The translations under genes were made by a program, and so were the position numbers. Shown here one piece after another: positions 35,694 to 44,483 of a stretch of DNA of 64,000 nucleotides (position 1 is its first letter; the number at the start of each line of letters is the position of its first letter). The stretch covers positions 1 to 64,000 of the forward strand of contig JADJJE010000036.1 in NCBI GenBank assembly GCA_016706685.1. The letters run 5' to 3'. This DNA comes from Sandaracinaceae bacterium (GTDB taxonomy: Bacteria; Myxococcota_A; Polyangia; Polyangiales; Houyiibacteriaceae). The notes under the pieces are model-generated. The model did no database searches. It was not told the DNA's origin and saw nothing but the letters and a program-made list of their open reading frames with translations.

Positions 35694-36131
35694 TCACCCG
35701 CGCAGCGTGTCCAGCTTGGCCTTCCAGGCCTCCGGGTCGGGCACGCGCCAGGCGATGGCGTCTTCGCCGTCCGGCGTGGTGAAGGCCACGTGCAGGAGCT
35801 TCACGCCGCCGGTCTTGCCCAGGTGGCCGCGCGGGTGGGAGATGGCCGTGATGTCCGCGAGTGGGATGCGCAGCTCGCGCTCGGGGACGTAGAGCAGAAA
35901 GAAGATCTCTCCGGTGGTGAGCGCCAGCGCGCCGTTGCCGCGGGCTTGCGTGGCGCCGCGCGACTGCTGTCCGTAGGACTGGGCCAGCGTCTCGGCGAGC
36001 AGCACCTCGGCCGCTGGGAAGCGCCTGTCGATCTCCGCGCGGCCGCGCTTCCGCAGCGTCTTCGCCACGTACATCACGGCCAGGACCAATGCCACGAGGG
36101 AGGCAGCTCCGAGGAGGATCGCGGGGATCAT
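35694..36131 (-). CDS. Small membrane-anchored hypothetical protein
   Basis: The 145-residue product starts at ATG 36131 with one N-terminal transmembrane segment (IPAILLGAASLVALVLAVMY). It continues as a cytoplasmic or periplasmic beta domain (GALALTTGEIFFLLYVPERE, ISHPRGHLGKTGGVKLLHVA, DGEDAIAWRVPDPEAWKAKL). The beta part resembles a PH-like or GRAM-like fold, of the kind seen in small bacterial membrane proteins, but the match is only by eye. A long upstream in-frame extension was rejected because it overlaps the neighbouring gene in another frame. It lies 77 bases after the DUF3592-like gene on the same strand and may be co-transcribed with it. Confidence 0.78.
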   Translation of the reverse strand: MIPAILLGAASLVALVLAVMYVAKTLRKRGRAEIDRRFPAAEVLLAETLAQSYGQQSRGATQARGNGALALTTGEIFFLLYVPERELRIPLADITAISHPRGHLGKTGGVKLLHVAFTTPDGEDAIAWRVPDPEAWKAKLDTLRG

Positions 36132-36208
36132 GGCTGCCAGTGTATCGAAAGCGGCGCGCCAAGGGGGCGCGACCCGCGCCACGCCAACTTGGAGCGCGCC
36201 GACCACCG

Positions 36209-36649
36209 TCAGCGCGAGAGCGCCGACTCGGCGGGGTTGCTCGGGTCGTAGAACACGGTGACCTCGCTGCCGGCGGGGTAGAGGTCCACCGTGTCGTATG
36301 CCTGACGGGAGCTGTAGGAGGTCATGAACTTGTCCCCGGCGCGGATCTGCTGACCCTCGTAGCGTTGGCCCGCCACCATGTACTCGTAGAGCACGTAGGG
36401 GCGAACGCTGGCGTGGTCCCCTCCCTGCACCTCCACGCGTGACTTGAGCACGCGCCCCACGGTCCCCGGCCAGCGTGCGCTCTCGGCGCGCAGCGTGTCG
36501 GCCTCGGTCTTGCGCTTCCGGACGAACCAGAAGATCGCCGCGATGGGTGCGATGGTGCACACCAGGGAGCCCAGGATGGAGAGCGCGATGGTCACGCCGA
36601 GGGCAACGGCGCCACCACCGAAGAGCCACGCGGCGTCATCAGGGTTCAC
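36209..36649 (-). CDS. DUF3592-like small membrane protein
   Basis: From GTG 36649 the product is 146 residues. One or two transmembrane segments (AVALGVTIALSILGSLVCTI, APIAAIFWFVRKRK) are followed by the DUF3592 pattern. That comprises a beta domain with WPGTVGRVLKSRVEV, YVLYEYMVAGQRYEGQQI, an SR-QAYDTVDLYPAGSEVTVF stretch, and the diagnostic YDPSNPAESAL near the C-terminus. The family is of unknown function. An alternative ATG at 36697 in the same frame would put the start inside the CCATGG shared with the divergent K+ channel gene. I prefer the shorter form because the extra residues are not typical of the family. Confidence 0.82.
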   Translation of the reverse strand: MNPDDAAWLFGGGAVALGVTIALSILGSLVCTIAPIAAIFWFVRKRKTEADTLRAESARWPGTVGRVLKSRVEVQGGDHASVRPYVLYEYMVAGQRYEGQQIRAGDKFMTSYSSRQAYDTVDLYPAGSEVTVFYDPSNPAESALSR

Positions 36650-36695
36650 GCTCGCGAGGCTAGCAGAAGTGACCGTCTGACCGCACCCTTCCGCC

Positions 36696-37397
36696 ATGGA
36701 GAGCACCACGTCCAGCAGCACGACCCAAGGCGGCCTGCCCGCCCTGCTCGAGCGGCGCAAGTACGAGTTCCTGTTGGCCGCGCTGATGCAGCACCTCTTC
36801 ATCGCCGTGCTGCTTCCGGACCTCGCGTTCTATGCGCGCGTCGTGTGGCCGCTCAACATGGTGGTGCTCGGCGTCTTCAGCGTGGGCATCTTCGCGCAGC
36901 GCTCGGCGGTGCACCGCGCGTTCAAGAACGGCATGACGCTGGCCGTCATCGCCATCCCCGCGGCGCTCGCGTTCTTCCCACCCGGGGCCACCGCCATGTT
37001 GGGCCTCAGCGTCTGCTACGTGCTGTTCTTCCTGGTCATCTTGGTGGAGGTGTTTCGCCACTTGCTGCGTCCCCGCTACATCGACGCCGACCTCGTGTCG
37101 GCCGCCATCTGCGGGTACTTCCTGCTGCTCGAGACCGGCATCTTCCTGATGCAGGCGCTCTACTACGCGGTGCCCAACAGCTTCCGGGGTGTCGACACGA
37201 GCTCGTTCCCCAGCATCTACCTCGACCTCGTGTACTTCTGCTCCATCGTGCTCACCAGCATCGGCTTCGGCGACATCACGCCGGCCCATCACGTCACCAA
37301 GCTCGCCACCGCGCTGCTCGGCATCACGGGCCAGACCTACTCGGTGGTGCTGGTGGGCATCTTGATCAGCAAGTACACCTCGGCCAACACCAAGTAG
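36696..37397 (+). CDS. Potassium-channel family membrane protein
   Basis: The 233-residue protein has about five to six transmembrane segments (for example KYEFLLAALMQHLFIAVLLP, AATAMLGLSVCYVLFFLVIL preceded by a Phe-Pro-rich turn, and SAAICGYFLLLETGIFLMQA). A pore loop ending TSIGFGD (187-193) matches the K+ selectivity filter T-x-G-F/Y-G-D, and a last helix follows (QTYSVVLVGILISKYTS). There is no cytoplasmic RCK/TrkA domain, so gating by ligand or voltage is not evident. Four-subunit assembly at the inner membrane is expected. The start ATG 36696 lies in a CCATGG palindrome. The HExxH membrane protein gene follows after 10 bases and is probably co-transcribed. Confidence 0.9.
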   Translation: MESTTSSSTTQGGLPALLERRKYEFLLAALMQHLFIAVLLPDLAFYARVVWPLNMVVLGVFSVGIFAQRSAVHRAFKNGMTLAVIAIPAALAFFPPGATAMLGLSVCYVLFFLVILVEVFRHLLRPRYIDADLVSAAICGYFLLLETGIFLMQALYYAVPNSFRGVDTSSFPSIYLDLVYFCSIVLTSIGFGDITPAHHVTKLATALLGITGQTYSVVLVGILISKYTSANTK

Positions 37398-37407
37398 GCG
37401 GGGACCG

Positions 37408-39006
37408 ATGGGGGAGACCGAGCTTCACGACACGGATGACGACGCGGGAGCCCTGAACGACGCGGAGCGCGAGTTCGAGGACCGCTTGCGGGCGTCTCGG
37501 CGGAGGTCTCGGGTGGCGCTGCTGCTCCTGGCTCTGGCGCTCGGGGCGGGTGTCTTCGCGTGGCTTCTCGCACCGCGGGCCTACGAGGGCCTCACCCTGC
37601 TCGAGCCCGTCAGCGAGCACGCCTACACCACGGGCGGGCGGCCCAGCCCCGGCACCAGCGCTCAGCTCACGTTCTTCGAGCACGCGCTCCCCACCTTCTT
37701 CATCGCGCTCGACCATGACGAGGCGCCCCAGGCGGCGGCCGTCGCGCTCGAGGCCGAGGTGGCGGAGGCCGAGCTTCCCGCACCCGTGCTGGAGGCGGTG
37801 CGTACCTTCGCGCGCGCCTGTGCAGACGCTCGGCTGTCTGCCGACCCCGCGCTCGCTCCGCCCGTGCAGCGCGCCGCGGCCAACCTGAACCAGGCGCTCG
37901 CGCACGCAGAGCTGGGCTACTACGTGGACGCGCAGGTCATGGCACGGCGCACGGGCACGCTGCGGGTCTTCGCGCAGACCTTCGTGGTGGAGCACGTGGG
38001 TCACTACCAGCTGGGCCCGCACCGTGAGCGCGCGCTCTCCATCCGGCGCCTGGACCACACCAACGTCGCGCAGCCCACGCTGGGCTTCACGCGCCCCGAG
38101 GCCAGCGAGGGGCTGGTGCAAGTGGACCGCATCGAGGAGCACCTGGTGGCGCACCTGCTGCCCACGCTCGCCCCGGGCGTGAGCTTCCGCTACGCCGAGC
38201 CCCACGTGCGGCGCTCGGAGGCCCTTACGCGGCTCGAGCAGCTCGCCGGACAAGTCATTCGCGAGGAGCTCATGGCCGCGCTCGATGAGGCGGCAGGCGC
38301 CACGCTGGGCACCACGCTGCATGCACGGCGCGCGCTCTTCGAGCGCTGGCAGAACCTGGCCAGCGGGCGCGAGGCGGTCTTCTACGCGCCCACCACCTAC
38401 GAGGTGGACATGCAGCAGCTCGAGCCGCACCGCTGGCAGCTGGATGGCTTTCAGCAGCTGCGCGAGGCGCACCGCGTGCTGGGTGAGCCCGCCATCGTCT
38501 CGGCCTACCTGCGCGCCCACACTGCGCTCGTGCGGTCCGTGGAGCGGCACGAGCTGCAGCACCGCTTCGACTACCGCGAGGGCGTGCTGGACACCACACC
38601 CGCGGGGCTGGCCGGGACGCTGCTGCCGCTCGACGTGGGCGCGCCGCTCGAGGGCGACCTGCGCGTGGTGGTGGCCGAGCTGTCCGCGTACTGCGCCGCC
38701 ATGGCCGACGGCCCCGTCACCAAGACCGAGCTCGCGCTGCTGACCCGGCACCTGCTGGGCCTCGGCGGCGGCCGGCGCCACGAGGCGCGCGCGGGCGGCT
38801 TCCTGCTGGCTGAGCTGGACGCTGCGCTCGCTCCGGACGGGCCCATCGTCGGCGACCGGCCCACTCACCACGCAGCGCGCGCGGAGCGGCTCTTGGCGGT
38901 GCCCACCGAGCGCCTGCGCAGCACGCTACGGATGCTGTGGGAGCGCTGGTTCGGGCGCGCGCTGCCGGTGATGCAGAGTGCGTCTGCAGCCGCGCAGACC
39001 CACTGA
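37408..39006 (+). CDS. Single-pass membrane protein with HExxH zinc-peptidase-like motif
   Basis: The 532-residue product has an acidic cytoplasmic N-terminus, one transmembrane segment (RVALLLLALALGAGVFAWLL, about 34-54) and a large periplasmic domain. That domain contains H381-E-L-Q-H385 in the context VERHELQHRFDYREG, with a downstream VAELSAY Glu424 39 residues later. This is a gluzincin-like arrangement of two His and one Glu zinc ligands plus a catalytic Glu. The rest is helical, with no homologue recognised by eye. It is therefore a candidate membrane-tethered metallopeptidase acting in the periplasm. It sits 10 bases behind the K+ channel gene. The alternative is a non-enzymatic protein in which HExxH occurs by chance. 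Confidence 0.8.
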   Translation: MGETELHDTDDDAGALNDAEREFEDRLRASRRRSRVALLLLALALGAGVFAWLLAPRAYEGLTLLEPVSEHAYTTGGRPSPGTSAQLTFFEHALPTFFIALDHDEAPQAAAVALEAEVAEAELPAPVLEAVRTFARACADARLSADPALAPPVQRAAANLNQALAHAELGYYVDAQVMARRTGTLRVFAQTFVVEHVGHYQLGPHRERALSIRRLDHTNVAQPTLGFTRPEASEGLVQVDRIEEHLVAHLLPTLAPGVSFRYAEPHVRRSEALTRLEQLAGQVIREELMAALDEAAGATLGTTLHARRALFERWQNLASGREAVFYAPTTYEVDMQQLEPHRWQLDGFQQLREAHRVLGEPAIVSAYLRAHTALVRSVERHELQHRFDYREGVLDTTPAGLAGTLLPLDVGAPLEGDLRVVVAELSAYCAAMADGPVTKTELALLTRHLLGLGGGRRHEARAGGFLLAELDAALAPDGPIVGDRPTHHAARAERLLAVPTERLRSTLRMLWERWFGRALPVMQSASAAAQTH

Positions 39007-39024
39007 CCACGGGCCACCCGGCGC

Positions 39025-41202
39025 TCAGATCGGGCCGTCTTCGTAGTAGTCGGACATCTCGTGCTCGAAGTCGTTGCCTTCGCCGTAGCCCTGCTCGTCC
39101 CCAGAGCCGTATCCATCCTCGGCCTCCTGGGGCCCTGGGCCGCACTCCAGCGTGACAGGCAGCTCGGGCTCCGCGGTGGTGTTCGAGATCTCGGTCAGCG
39201 CGATGCGCAGCATGGGCGGGACCACTCCGAACTGCGAGCGCCGGTTCCTGCCCCAGCACTGGACGCTGCCGCTCTCGCTGCGCGCGCACAAGTACTCGCC
39301 GCCCGAGGCCAGCTCCACCACGCCGCTCACGCCGGGGACCGGATCGCCGAGCGACACCTGGCGACCTTCGAAGCGCAAGCAGCGCACCTGGCCCGCTTGC
39401 AGCGCACAGATGTCCCGTCCGTAGGTGACCAACTCCGCGACCCCCGTGATGTCCCCCTGCTGCGGGTCATGGCCGTCCCAGCACGAGACCTCACCGCCGC
39501 GGCGCAGCACGCATGTCCGGTCCGAGTACAGCGCCACGCTGCGGGCGTCCGTGAGGCTCACGCCGGGGCCTGCCGAGTGCGTCAGCGAGCTCTGGTCCAC
39601 TGTCCAGCACGACAGGCCTCCGTGCGCGGTCACCACACAGCCGCGGCGCCCGAGGAGTGCCAGACTCTCCGCGCCCGTGATGCCGGGCACCTCGGTGGGA
39701 GGGCTGTCGGAGCGTCCGCGCGACCAGCACAGCACCTTCTGGTCCTGGCTGATGACGCACACCGTGTTGCCCGCGGTCGCAAAGCCGCGTGTGTCGCGCA
39801 GCTCGACGGGCGCCGCCCCGCCGCTGCCGGCCGGCGCATCGCAGCGGACGCGACCGGTGCTCCAGCGTCGACAGCGGACCAAGGGGTTGTTGCTGCTCAC
39901 GTGCGTGAGCATGGCCTCGTCCAAGTCGTTCAACGGCCAGCCCGCTGCGGCCTCTTGGTGCCCGCGCCGCAGATAGCCGCCGTCGCCGTAGCAGGTGACG
40001 CCATCGCTCCGCAGGACGCACGCCTCGCCTTCGGCCAGCAACAGGCGCGACACCGGGCCGCCGGGCAGGCGCTGCGGCGGCATCACGTCCACGTCGTTGC
40101 CGGGCAGCAGCGGGGTGAAGTCGCCCGCGCAGCGTGTCTCGCCGCTGGCGAAGCGCGCGCACAGCGCATCGGCGCCCAGCGCCACGTCCACGGCGCCATC
40201 GAGCGCGGGCACGTGCGTGGGCACGTCCACCGCGCGGGTGTGGCCGAGGCCGAGCTGACCCGCGTGGTTGTCGCCCCAGCAGTACGACTTGCCGTCCTGA
40301 CTGCGCGCGCACACGGTGCTCTCGCCCGCCACCAGGTCCACGGCGCGCAGGTCGGGGAGCGGCCGCGGGCGGAAGTGGTCGTCGCCATCGTCCGGGCCGA
40401 GGCCGAGCGTGCCGGCCATGTCGTAGCCCCAACAGAACACGCGCTGGTCGGCGCTGCGGGCGCACGCGAACGACTCACCGGCCACCACCTGCACGGGCTG
40501 GGGAACGCTCACCCGGTAGCTCTCGCCGGGAGGCAGCGGATCGGCCTCGATCGGTCGCCCCACGGGCTCGCCCCAGCAGCGGATGCCTTCGGTAGTGAGC
40601 GCACACCCGAGGCCCGACCCCACCGCGAGGCCGTGCGCGTCCTCGGCCACGGTGTAGAGCGTGAGGTCGTCCGGGTCGTCGAGCGCCAGCGTCCAGCCCC
40701 AGCAGCGCACCTGTCGCTCTTCCGTGATCGCGCAGCCGCCGTCCTCGGACATGGCCAGCTCACGCACGCCGGTGAGACCGTAGAACGTGTGCTCCGAACA
40801 GTAGGGGGCGCTGAGGTCGCCCGAGTCGGAAACGTACTGCAGGCTCGGATCTTCGCCCCAGCAGACCACGCGTCCGTCGCGCAGGCCGCACACCGCGGCC
40901 CCCGCCAGCGTCACGTCGCGGAAGCCGTCGGCATAGGGCATCCACGCCTCGGCATCCATCCCAACGGGGTGGAGTCCGCGGCACCGCAGGCGCCCCTCGG
41001 GAGACTCGCACAGCATGTAGTAGTTCATGGCGAGGGCGTGCTGGTAGCCCTGCGCGCCGCCGCTCACCGGCACCGCGATGGTGGGGCCCGTGGTGGAGCG
41101 CCCGCCGCAGCCGCTGCTCAACAGCAGGCACGTGACGAGTACGGAGCAGAGACTCCTGCGAGCCCCCTCGAAGCCAGCAGCGCGAACACGACGTGGTGTC
41201 AT
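39025..41202 (-). CDS. RCC1-repeat lipoprotein
   Basis: The 725-residue product carries a lipoprotein signal (LVTCLLLSSGC, lipobox at about residue 32). About a dozen RCC1-type repeats with paired Cys follow (GESFACARSADQRVFCWGYD, GESTVCARSQDGKSYCWGDN, QLGLGHTR, ASGGEYLCARSESGSVQCWG), indicating one or two beta-propellers stabilised by disulfides. The last 50 residues are extremely acidic and Gly/Tyr-rich (SGDEQGYGEGNDFEHEMSDY), a likely metal- or surface-binding tail. It is an intact counterpart to the broken RCC1 gene at 3,418-7,046, but without Asp-rich repeats. The start ATG overlaps the stop of the upstream STAS-like gene (ATGA), so the two are coupled. It probably acts on the cell surface. 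Confidence 0.9.
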   Translation of the reverse strand: MTPRRVRAAGFEGARRSLCSVLVTCLLLSSGCGGRSTTGPTIAVPVSGGAQGYQHALAMNYYMLCESPEGRLRCRGLHPVGMDAEAWMPYADGFRDVTLAGAAVCGLRDGRVVCWGEDPSLQYVSDSGDLSAPYCSEHTFYGLTGVRELAMSEDGGCAITEERQVRCWGWTLALDDPDDLTLYTVAEDAHGLAVGSGLGCALTTEGIRCWGEPVGRPIEADPLPPGESYRVSVPQPVQVVAGESFACARSADQRVFCWGYDMAGTLGLGPDDGDDHFRPRPLPDLRAVDLVAGESTVCARSQDGKSYCWGDNHAGQLGLGHTRAVDVPTHVPALDGAVDVALGADALCARFASGETRCAGDFTPLLPGNDVDVMPPQRLPGGPVSRLLLAEGEACVLRSDGVTCYGDGGYLRRGHQEAAAGWPLNDLDEAMLTHVSSNNPLVRCRRWSTGRVRCDAPAGSGGAAPVELRDTRGFATAGNTVCVISQDQKVLCWSRGRSDSPPTEVPGITGAESLALLGRRGCVVTAHGGLSCWTVDQSSLTHSAGPGVSLTDARSVALYSDRTCVLRRGGEVSCWDGHDPQQGDITGVAELVTYGRDICALQAGQVRCLRFEGRQVSLGDPVPGVSGVVELASGGEYLCARSESGSVQCWGRNRRSQFGVVPPMLRIALTEISNTTAEPELPVTLECGPGPQEAEDGYGSGDEQGYGEGNDFEHEMSDYYEDGPI

Positions 41203-41615
41203 TTGGCTGGGACGTTAGCCCGCTTGGCGCGCGCTTCAAGCTCGCTGCGCAGCCAGGCCTCGGCGTCGGCGCGGTTGGAGAACACCTTCATGGGGCAGGG
41301 TGATCGCGTCATCCACAGCACCCCCGTGAGGATGTGCGCCTGAATGTTCGAGTCGATCACCACGGCGTGGGCCACCAGCCGCTGCGCGAGGACGTCGAAG
41401 TTCTTCTGCGTCCAGCTGGCGAACCGCTTGCGGCGCCCAGCGTCGGGCTCCGTGCCGCGCAGGTCGTGCAGCGTGGCGAACGGCTCGCGTCGCGCGAGGA
41501 TGCGCTCCACCTCCGCGTAGAAGCTGTCCTGGTCGATCTGGCTCGGCGGCAGCGACCCGGGTGAGTCGAAGATCACGAGCGGCAGGAGCGATTCGTCGAT
41601 GCGGTAGCGGAACAC
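41199..41615 (-). CDS. SpoIIAA/STAS-like small protein
   Basis: Starting at GTG 41615 (VFRYRIDESLLPLVIFDSPG) gives a 138-residue protein; upstream in-frame sequence has no better start. The pattern of alternating strands and helices, a central phrase VVIDSNIQAHILTGVLWMT and the C-terminal VFSNRADAEAWLRSELE resemble the SpoIIAA-like/STAS-type fold. Members often end in a similar VF-x(3,5)-EA-WL motif. No phosphorylatable Ser in the canonical STAS position is obvious. Its TGA overlaps the ATG of the RCC1 lipoprotein gene. Function is unknown, possibly regulatory. Confidence 0.72.
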   Translation of the reverse strand: MFRYRIDESLLPLVIFDSPGSLPPSQIDQDSFYAEVERILARREPFATLHDLRGTEPDAGRRKRFASWTQKNFDVLAQRLVAHAVVIDSNIQAHILTGVLWMTRSPCPMKVFSNRADAEAWLRSELEARAKRANVPAK

Positions 41616-41735
41616 GAGCGGAGTGTAGCGCGGGGTCGCGGCGATTTCGCGAGTGGCACCGAGGGACAGTTTACCCCTGAAAACGAGTCTGATTTGTGGG
41701 TGCCCATGCGCTGTGACTTCCTGTACGGTCGCCCG

Positions 41736-42650
41736 ATGAGCAGTAGGAACGCCACCTCTCGCGGTGCGGCCATCGGCCGTTCCGTCCGTTTCGGATTCAC
41801 AGGAGCGCTCGTCATCGCGCTGATGCTGCCCAGCGCTGCGGTGCGCGCGCAGAGCATCGACCTCTGCGTGCACGAGATGAGCGACGATCAGATCGACTCC
41901 CACACGCAGCTCATCGTGGGGGCGCTGCGCGACCACCGAACGCATGCACGCGCGTGGCGCTTCGGCTGGCTCGCGGCCTACACCGCCATCGCCGTGGGCG
42001 CGCTGGCCATCATCGCGCCGGGCATCGACCGCAGCACCGACGACGGCCAGGCGCGCTGGCTCGGCTACATCGGGGCAGGCACGGCGGCCAGCGTGGCGGC
42101 GGCGCGGCTCGCGTTTTATCCCATGCCCGATGTCTGGGGTGTGCGGCGCATCGAGCGCATGCCCAGCGGCACGCGCGAGGAGCGCATCGCCCAGGCGCGC
42201 TACGCCGAGTCGGTGCTCTCGAGCGCGGGCGACTGGCAGAAGCTGATGACGGGCACCACCTCGTACGCCATCGCCCTCGGCTGGGGCATCGCGTGGGGTA
42301 CCGCGCTGTCCATCAAGTACGACAACGCCTTCACCAGCGCGTTGGCCTTCGTGGGCAGCCCGGTCCTGGGCATCGCCACCGTGCTCACGGCCCCCAACTG
42401 GGCCGCCGTGTACGCGGACAATCTGCGCGGCGGCGTGTGCGGTCACTCGTATGTCGAGGTCCGTGAAGGAGCCATGGTCGAGGACGAAGGCCTCGAGGGC
42501 GAAGAAGAGGTCGAAGAGGAGGACGACTGGCAGCCCCCCGAGGACCTCGAAGAGGAGGCGCCACTCGATGCGCTGGGCACCTCCAGCGGGAGCCCCACCG
42601 TGATGGTCTACCCCACCTTCGGCGGCGCCGGCCTGAACGTCACGTTCTGA
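41736..42650 (+). CDS. Exported membrane protein with acidic C-terminal tail
   Basis: ATG 41736 gives a 304-residue product with a signal peptide (RFGFTGALVIALMLPSAAVR, AQS). Three or four hydrophobic segments follow (FGWLAAYTAIAVGALAIIAP, YIGAGTAASVAAARLAFYP, SYAIALGWGIAWGTALSIKY, LGIATVLTAPNWAAVYADN), then a very acidic stretch near the C-terminus (DEGLEGEEEVEEEDDWQPPE). An in-frame ATG at 41694 would place charged residues before the signal, so I rejected it. No family was recognised. It is probably a cytoplasmic-membrane protein with the acidic tail outside or inside, depending on topology. It ends 10 bases from the convergent phosphoesterase gene. Confidence 0.75.
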   Translation: MSSRNATSRGAAIGRSVRFGFTGALVIALMLPSAAVRAQSIDLCVHEMSDDQIDSHTQLIVGALRDHRTHARAWRFGWLAAYTAIAVGALAIIAPGIDRSTDDGQARWLGYIGAGTAASVAAARLAFYPMPDVWGVRRIERMPSGTREERIAQARYAESVLSSAGDWQKLMTGTTSYAIALGWGIAWGTALSIKYDNAFTSALAFVGSPVLGIATVLTAPNWAAVYADNLRGGVCGHSYVEVREGAMVEDEGLEGEEEVEEEDDWQPPEDLEEEAPLDALGTSSGSPTVMVYPTFGGAGLNVTF

Positions 42651-42660
42651 TCGCGTTCCC

Positions 42661-43383
42661 TCAGCGCGTCATCGTGGTCTCGAAATTCAGCGTCCCGTAG
42701 CGGTCGTAGAAGCGGGCGCGCAGGGTGTCGCCGTCGATCTCGCCCCAGAAGAAGCCGGCCGTGTCGTCCTCGTTGTAGGGCCCGTTGTGGCGCAGTCCGC
42801 CCACGATGGCGCGCTCACGGAACCCCGTGGTCTTGGCGGCGGCGCCCGACACCACCAGCTGCGTGTCGCAGGCGCGCGGCAGCCACTGGCGGTTGTGGTC
42901 GTGGCCCGAGAAGTAGAGGTCCACGCGGCCGCAGATCTCGTCGTCGAAGAAGCTCTTCACGCTGCCCCCGCTCAGGATCGGGATGCCCGGGATGCCCTCG
43001 TAGGCGCCGGCGTCACCGTGCTTGCCGTTGCTGATGTAGGGGTGGTGTCCGAAGGCGATCACCCACGGGGTCGTTGCGGCGTCGATCGTGTCGGCCACGA
43101 ACTCACGCTGCTCGCTGACCTGGTGGCCCCACATGAGCGCGTTGGTGTCGAGCCCCACGAAGGTAACGTGCTCCTGCACGAACGCGTAGTACTCGTTGGG
43201 CATGGTCCACTTGTCGCTGACGTTGGTGTAGTCCACCTGGATCGCGCCGCGCCAGAACTCGAAGCCCGCGCCGCCGAGCCCGCCCGAGTCGTGGTTGCCG
43301 AGCACCACGTAGAACGGGATGTCGAGGTCGGCGTAGGGCAGCTCGAACTTGGTGTCGAACTGCATGTCTTCGAGGCTACTCAC
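42661..43383 (-). pseudogene. Calcineurin-type metallophosphoesterase lacking the N-terminal metal-binding motifs
   Basis: The 240-residue frame has a purple-acid-phosphatase-like C-terminal part with three of the conserved motifs: LGNHDS (about 28-33), GHHPY (about 112-116) and GHDHN (about 159-163). The usual first motifs (D-x-G and GD-N-x-Y, about 70-90 residues upstream) are absent. The product begins at VSSLEDMQFDTKFELPYADL, which in intact relatives immediately follows the second motif. The frame starts GTG at 43383, overlapping the stop of a short lipoprotein-signal frame (43380-43634) that would have supplied the export signal. The simplest reading is an in-gene deletion plus frame break. 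The truncated product would lack two metal ligands and should be inactive. Confidence 0.7.
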
Positions 43384-43634
43384 GCCGTCGTCGTAGGGAC
43401 TGCGGTGTCCGTGATGTCGCCGAGGTCCGCGCCCAGGTCGATGGGTGGGCTGCCGAGGGCCACGGGCCCGGCGCCCTGGTCCTCACGGGCGCCCGCGTCG
43501 GGGCTCACACCCCCGTCCGGCGAGGGCACCATGACGTCCGCGTCCGCGCCGGGCGCCAGGTCCGGACCTGCTCCATCGCAGCCGATGATGAGGGCTGCTG
43601 AGAGCAGCGTGACCGTGATCGCGAACCGATGCAT
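43380..43634 (-). pseudogene. Lipoprotein N-terminus cut off from the metallophosphoesterase
   Basis: This 84-residue frame is a lipoprotein signal (AITVTLLSAALIIGC, lipobox IIGC at about residue 19). It is followed only by Ala/Asp/Pro-rich linker sequence (GADADVMVPSPDGGVSPDAG), stopping at 43380. Such linkers precede the catalytic domain in secreted phosphatases, and the GTGA junction fuses directly to the truncated phosphatase frame. I read it as the 5' piece of one original gene. The alternative is a genuine tiny lipoprotein translationally coupled to the following frame. Confidence 0.65.
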
Positions 43635-43808
43635 GGCGCGAACCCTACCGAAGCTCTGTCAGCAGGCTCGCGACAGCTGGGTGGTGCTCCGCGAAGATCA
43701 CGTGCGAGCACGTGTCGTGCGGGTGACGACGCGCTCCATGCCGCGCGCACCGGCAACGGATGGTGCTGCGCTTGCCTCGTGTGACCGCGCGTGATTTCCT
43801 GCCCACCG

Positions 43809-44483
43809 ATGCGCACCACCAACCGAGCTCCACGTCTCATGCGCTGGGGCGTCTCGCTCGCCGCGACCGGGCTGCTCAGCCTGGGTGGCGTGTGGGTCAG
43901 CGCGCAGGACGCGGAGCACCCCGCTCAGGATCCTGTGCCGGCGGGTGCGCGTGCGGCCTCACCCGCCACGGTGGCAGCGGACTCCGCAGGGGCACAGGCG
44001 CCTGCACCACCGCCGGGCCGAGAGCACGTGCCCACGGTCGCGGAGCTCCAGGCTCAGCTCACGGGACTGCGCCGCGACACCCTCACGAGCGTGGGCGGGC
44101 CGGCCCTCGAGCACGCCGCGCTGGCCCTCGGGCGAGCGCGCCAAGCAGAGGGTGAGCGCGACGCCGGCAGCGCGGGGGCTGCCAACGACGCGCTGCGGGC
44201 TCGACGCATCGCCCATGCGGCGCTCACCCTGGTGGTGGCGCAGCGCGAACGCGAGCAGGCGCGGCTGCTGCGCGACGAAGCCGCCCAGGCGCGCCAAGCC
44301 GCCGACGGGGCCGCGCGCACTGCCGAAGAGGCCCTGCGTGTGGCGCGCGCCAACGCTGCTGCGGTGGCGAGCGCTCCGGCCACCGCGACCACGGCGCCCG
44401 CAGCGCCTCCGGCAGTGACAGCCCCTGCCGGATCGACCACGGCTGAGCCCGCTGGGCCGAGCACCACGGAGGAAACCCCGTGA
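43809..44483 (+). CDS. Exported Ala-rich coiled-coil protein
   Basis: ATG 43809 gives a 224-residue product with a signal peptide (GVSLAATGLLSLGGVWVSAQ). It then has a Pro/Ala-rich stretch and a long Ala/Arg/Glu-rich helical region likely to be a coiled coil (about 65-185: RDTLTSVGGPALEHAALALG, LRDEAAQARQAADGAARTAE), and finally an Ala/Thr/Pro-rich tail. The composition is low-complexity and no family is recognised. Its TGA overlaps the GTG of the next gene (GTGA), which encodes a lipoprotein with a similar helical region, so both probably form one envelope complex. Confidence 0.75.
   Translation: MRTTNRAPRLMRWGVSLAATGLLSLGGVWVSAQDAEHPAQDPVPAGARAASPATVAADSAGAQAPAPPPGREHVPTVAELQAQLTGLRRDTLTSVGGPALEHAALALGRARQAEGERDAGSAGAANDALRARRIAHAALTLVVAQREREQARLLRDEAAQARQAADGAARTAEEALRVARANAAAVASAPATATTAPAAPPAVTAPAGSTTAEPAGPSTTEETP

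Noticed and set aside
39061..41343. 760-residue plus-strand open frame
   Set aside because: Antisense to the RCC1 lipoprotein gene, which has signal peptide, lipobox and repeats; no motif in the plus frame.
42636..42648. GAACGT-C-ACGTTC as a terminator
   Set aside because: Lies inside the coding end of the acidic-tail protein and has a one-base loop with no T-run.
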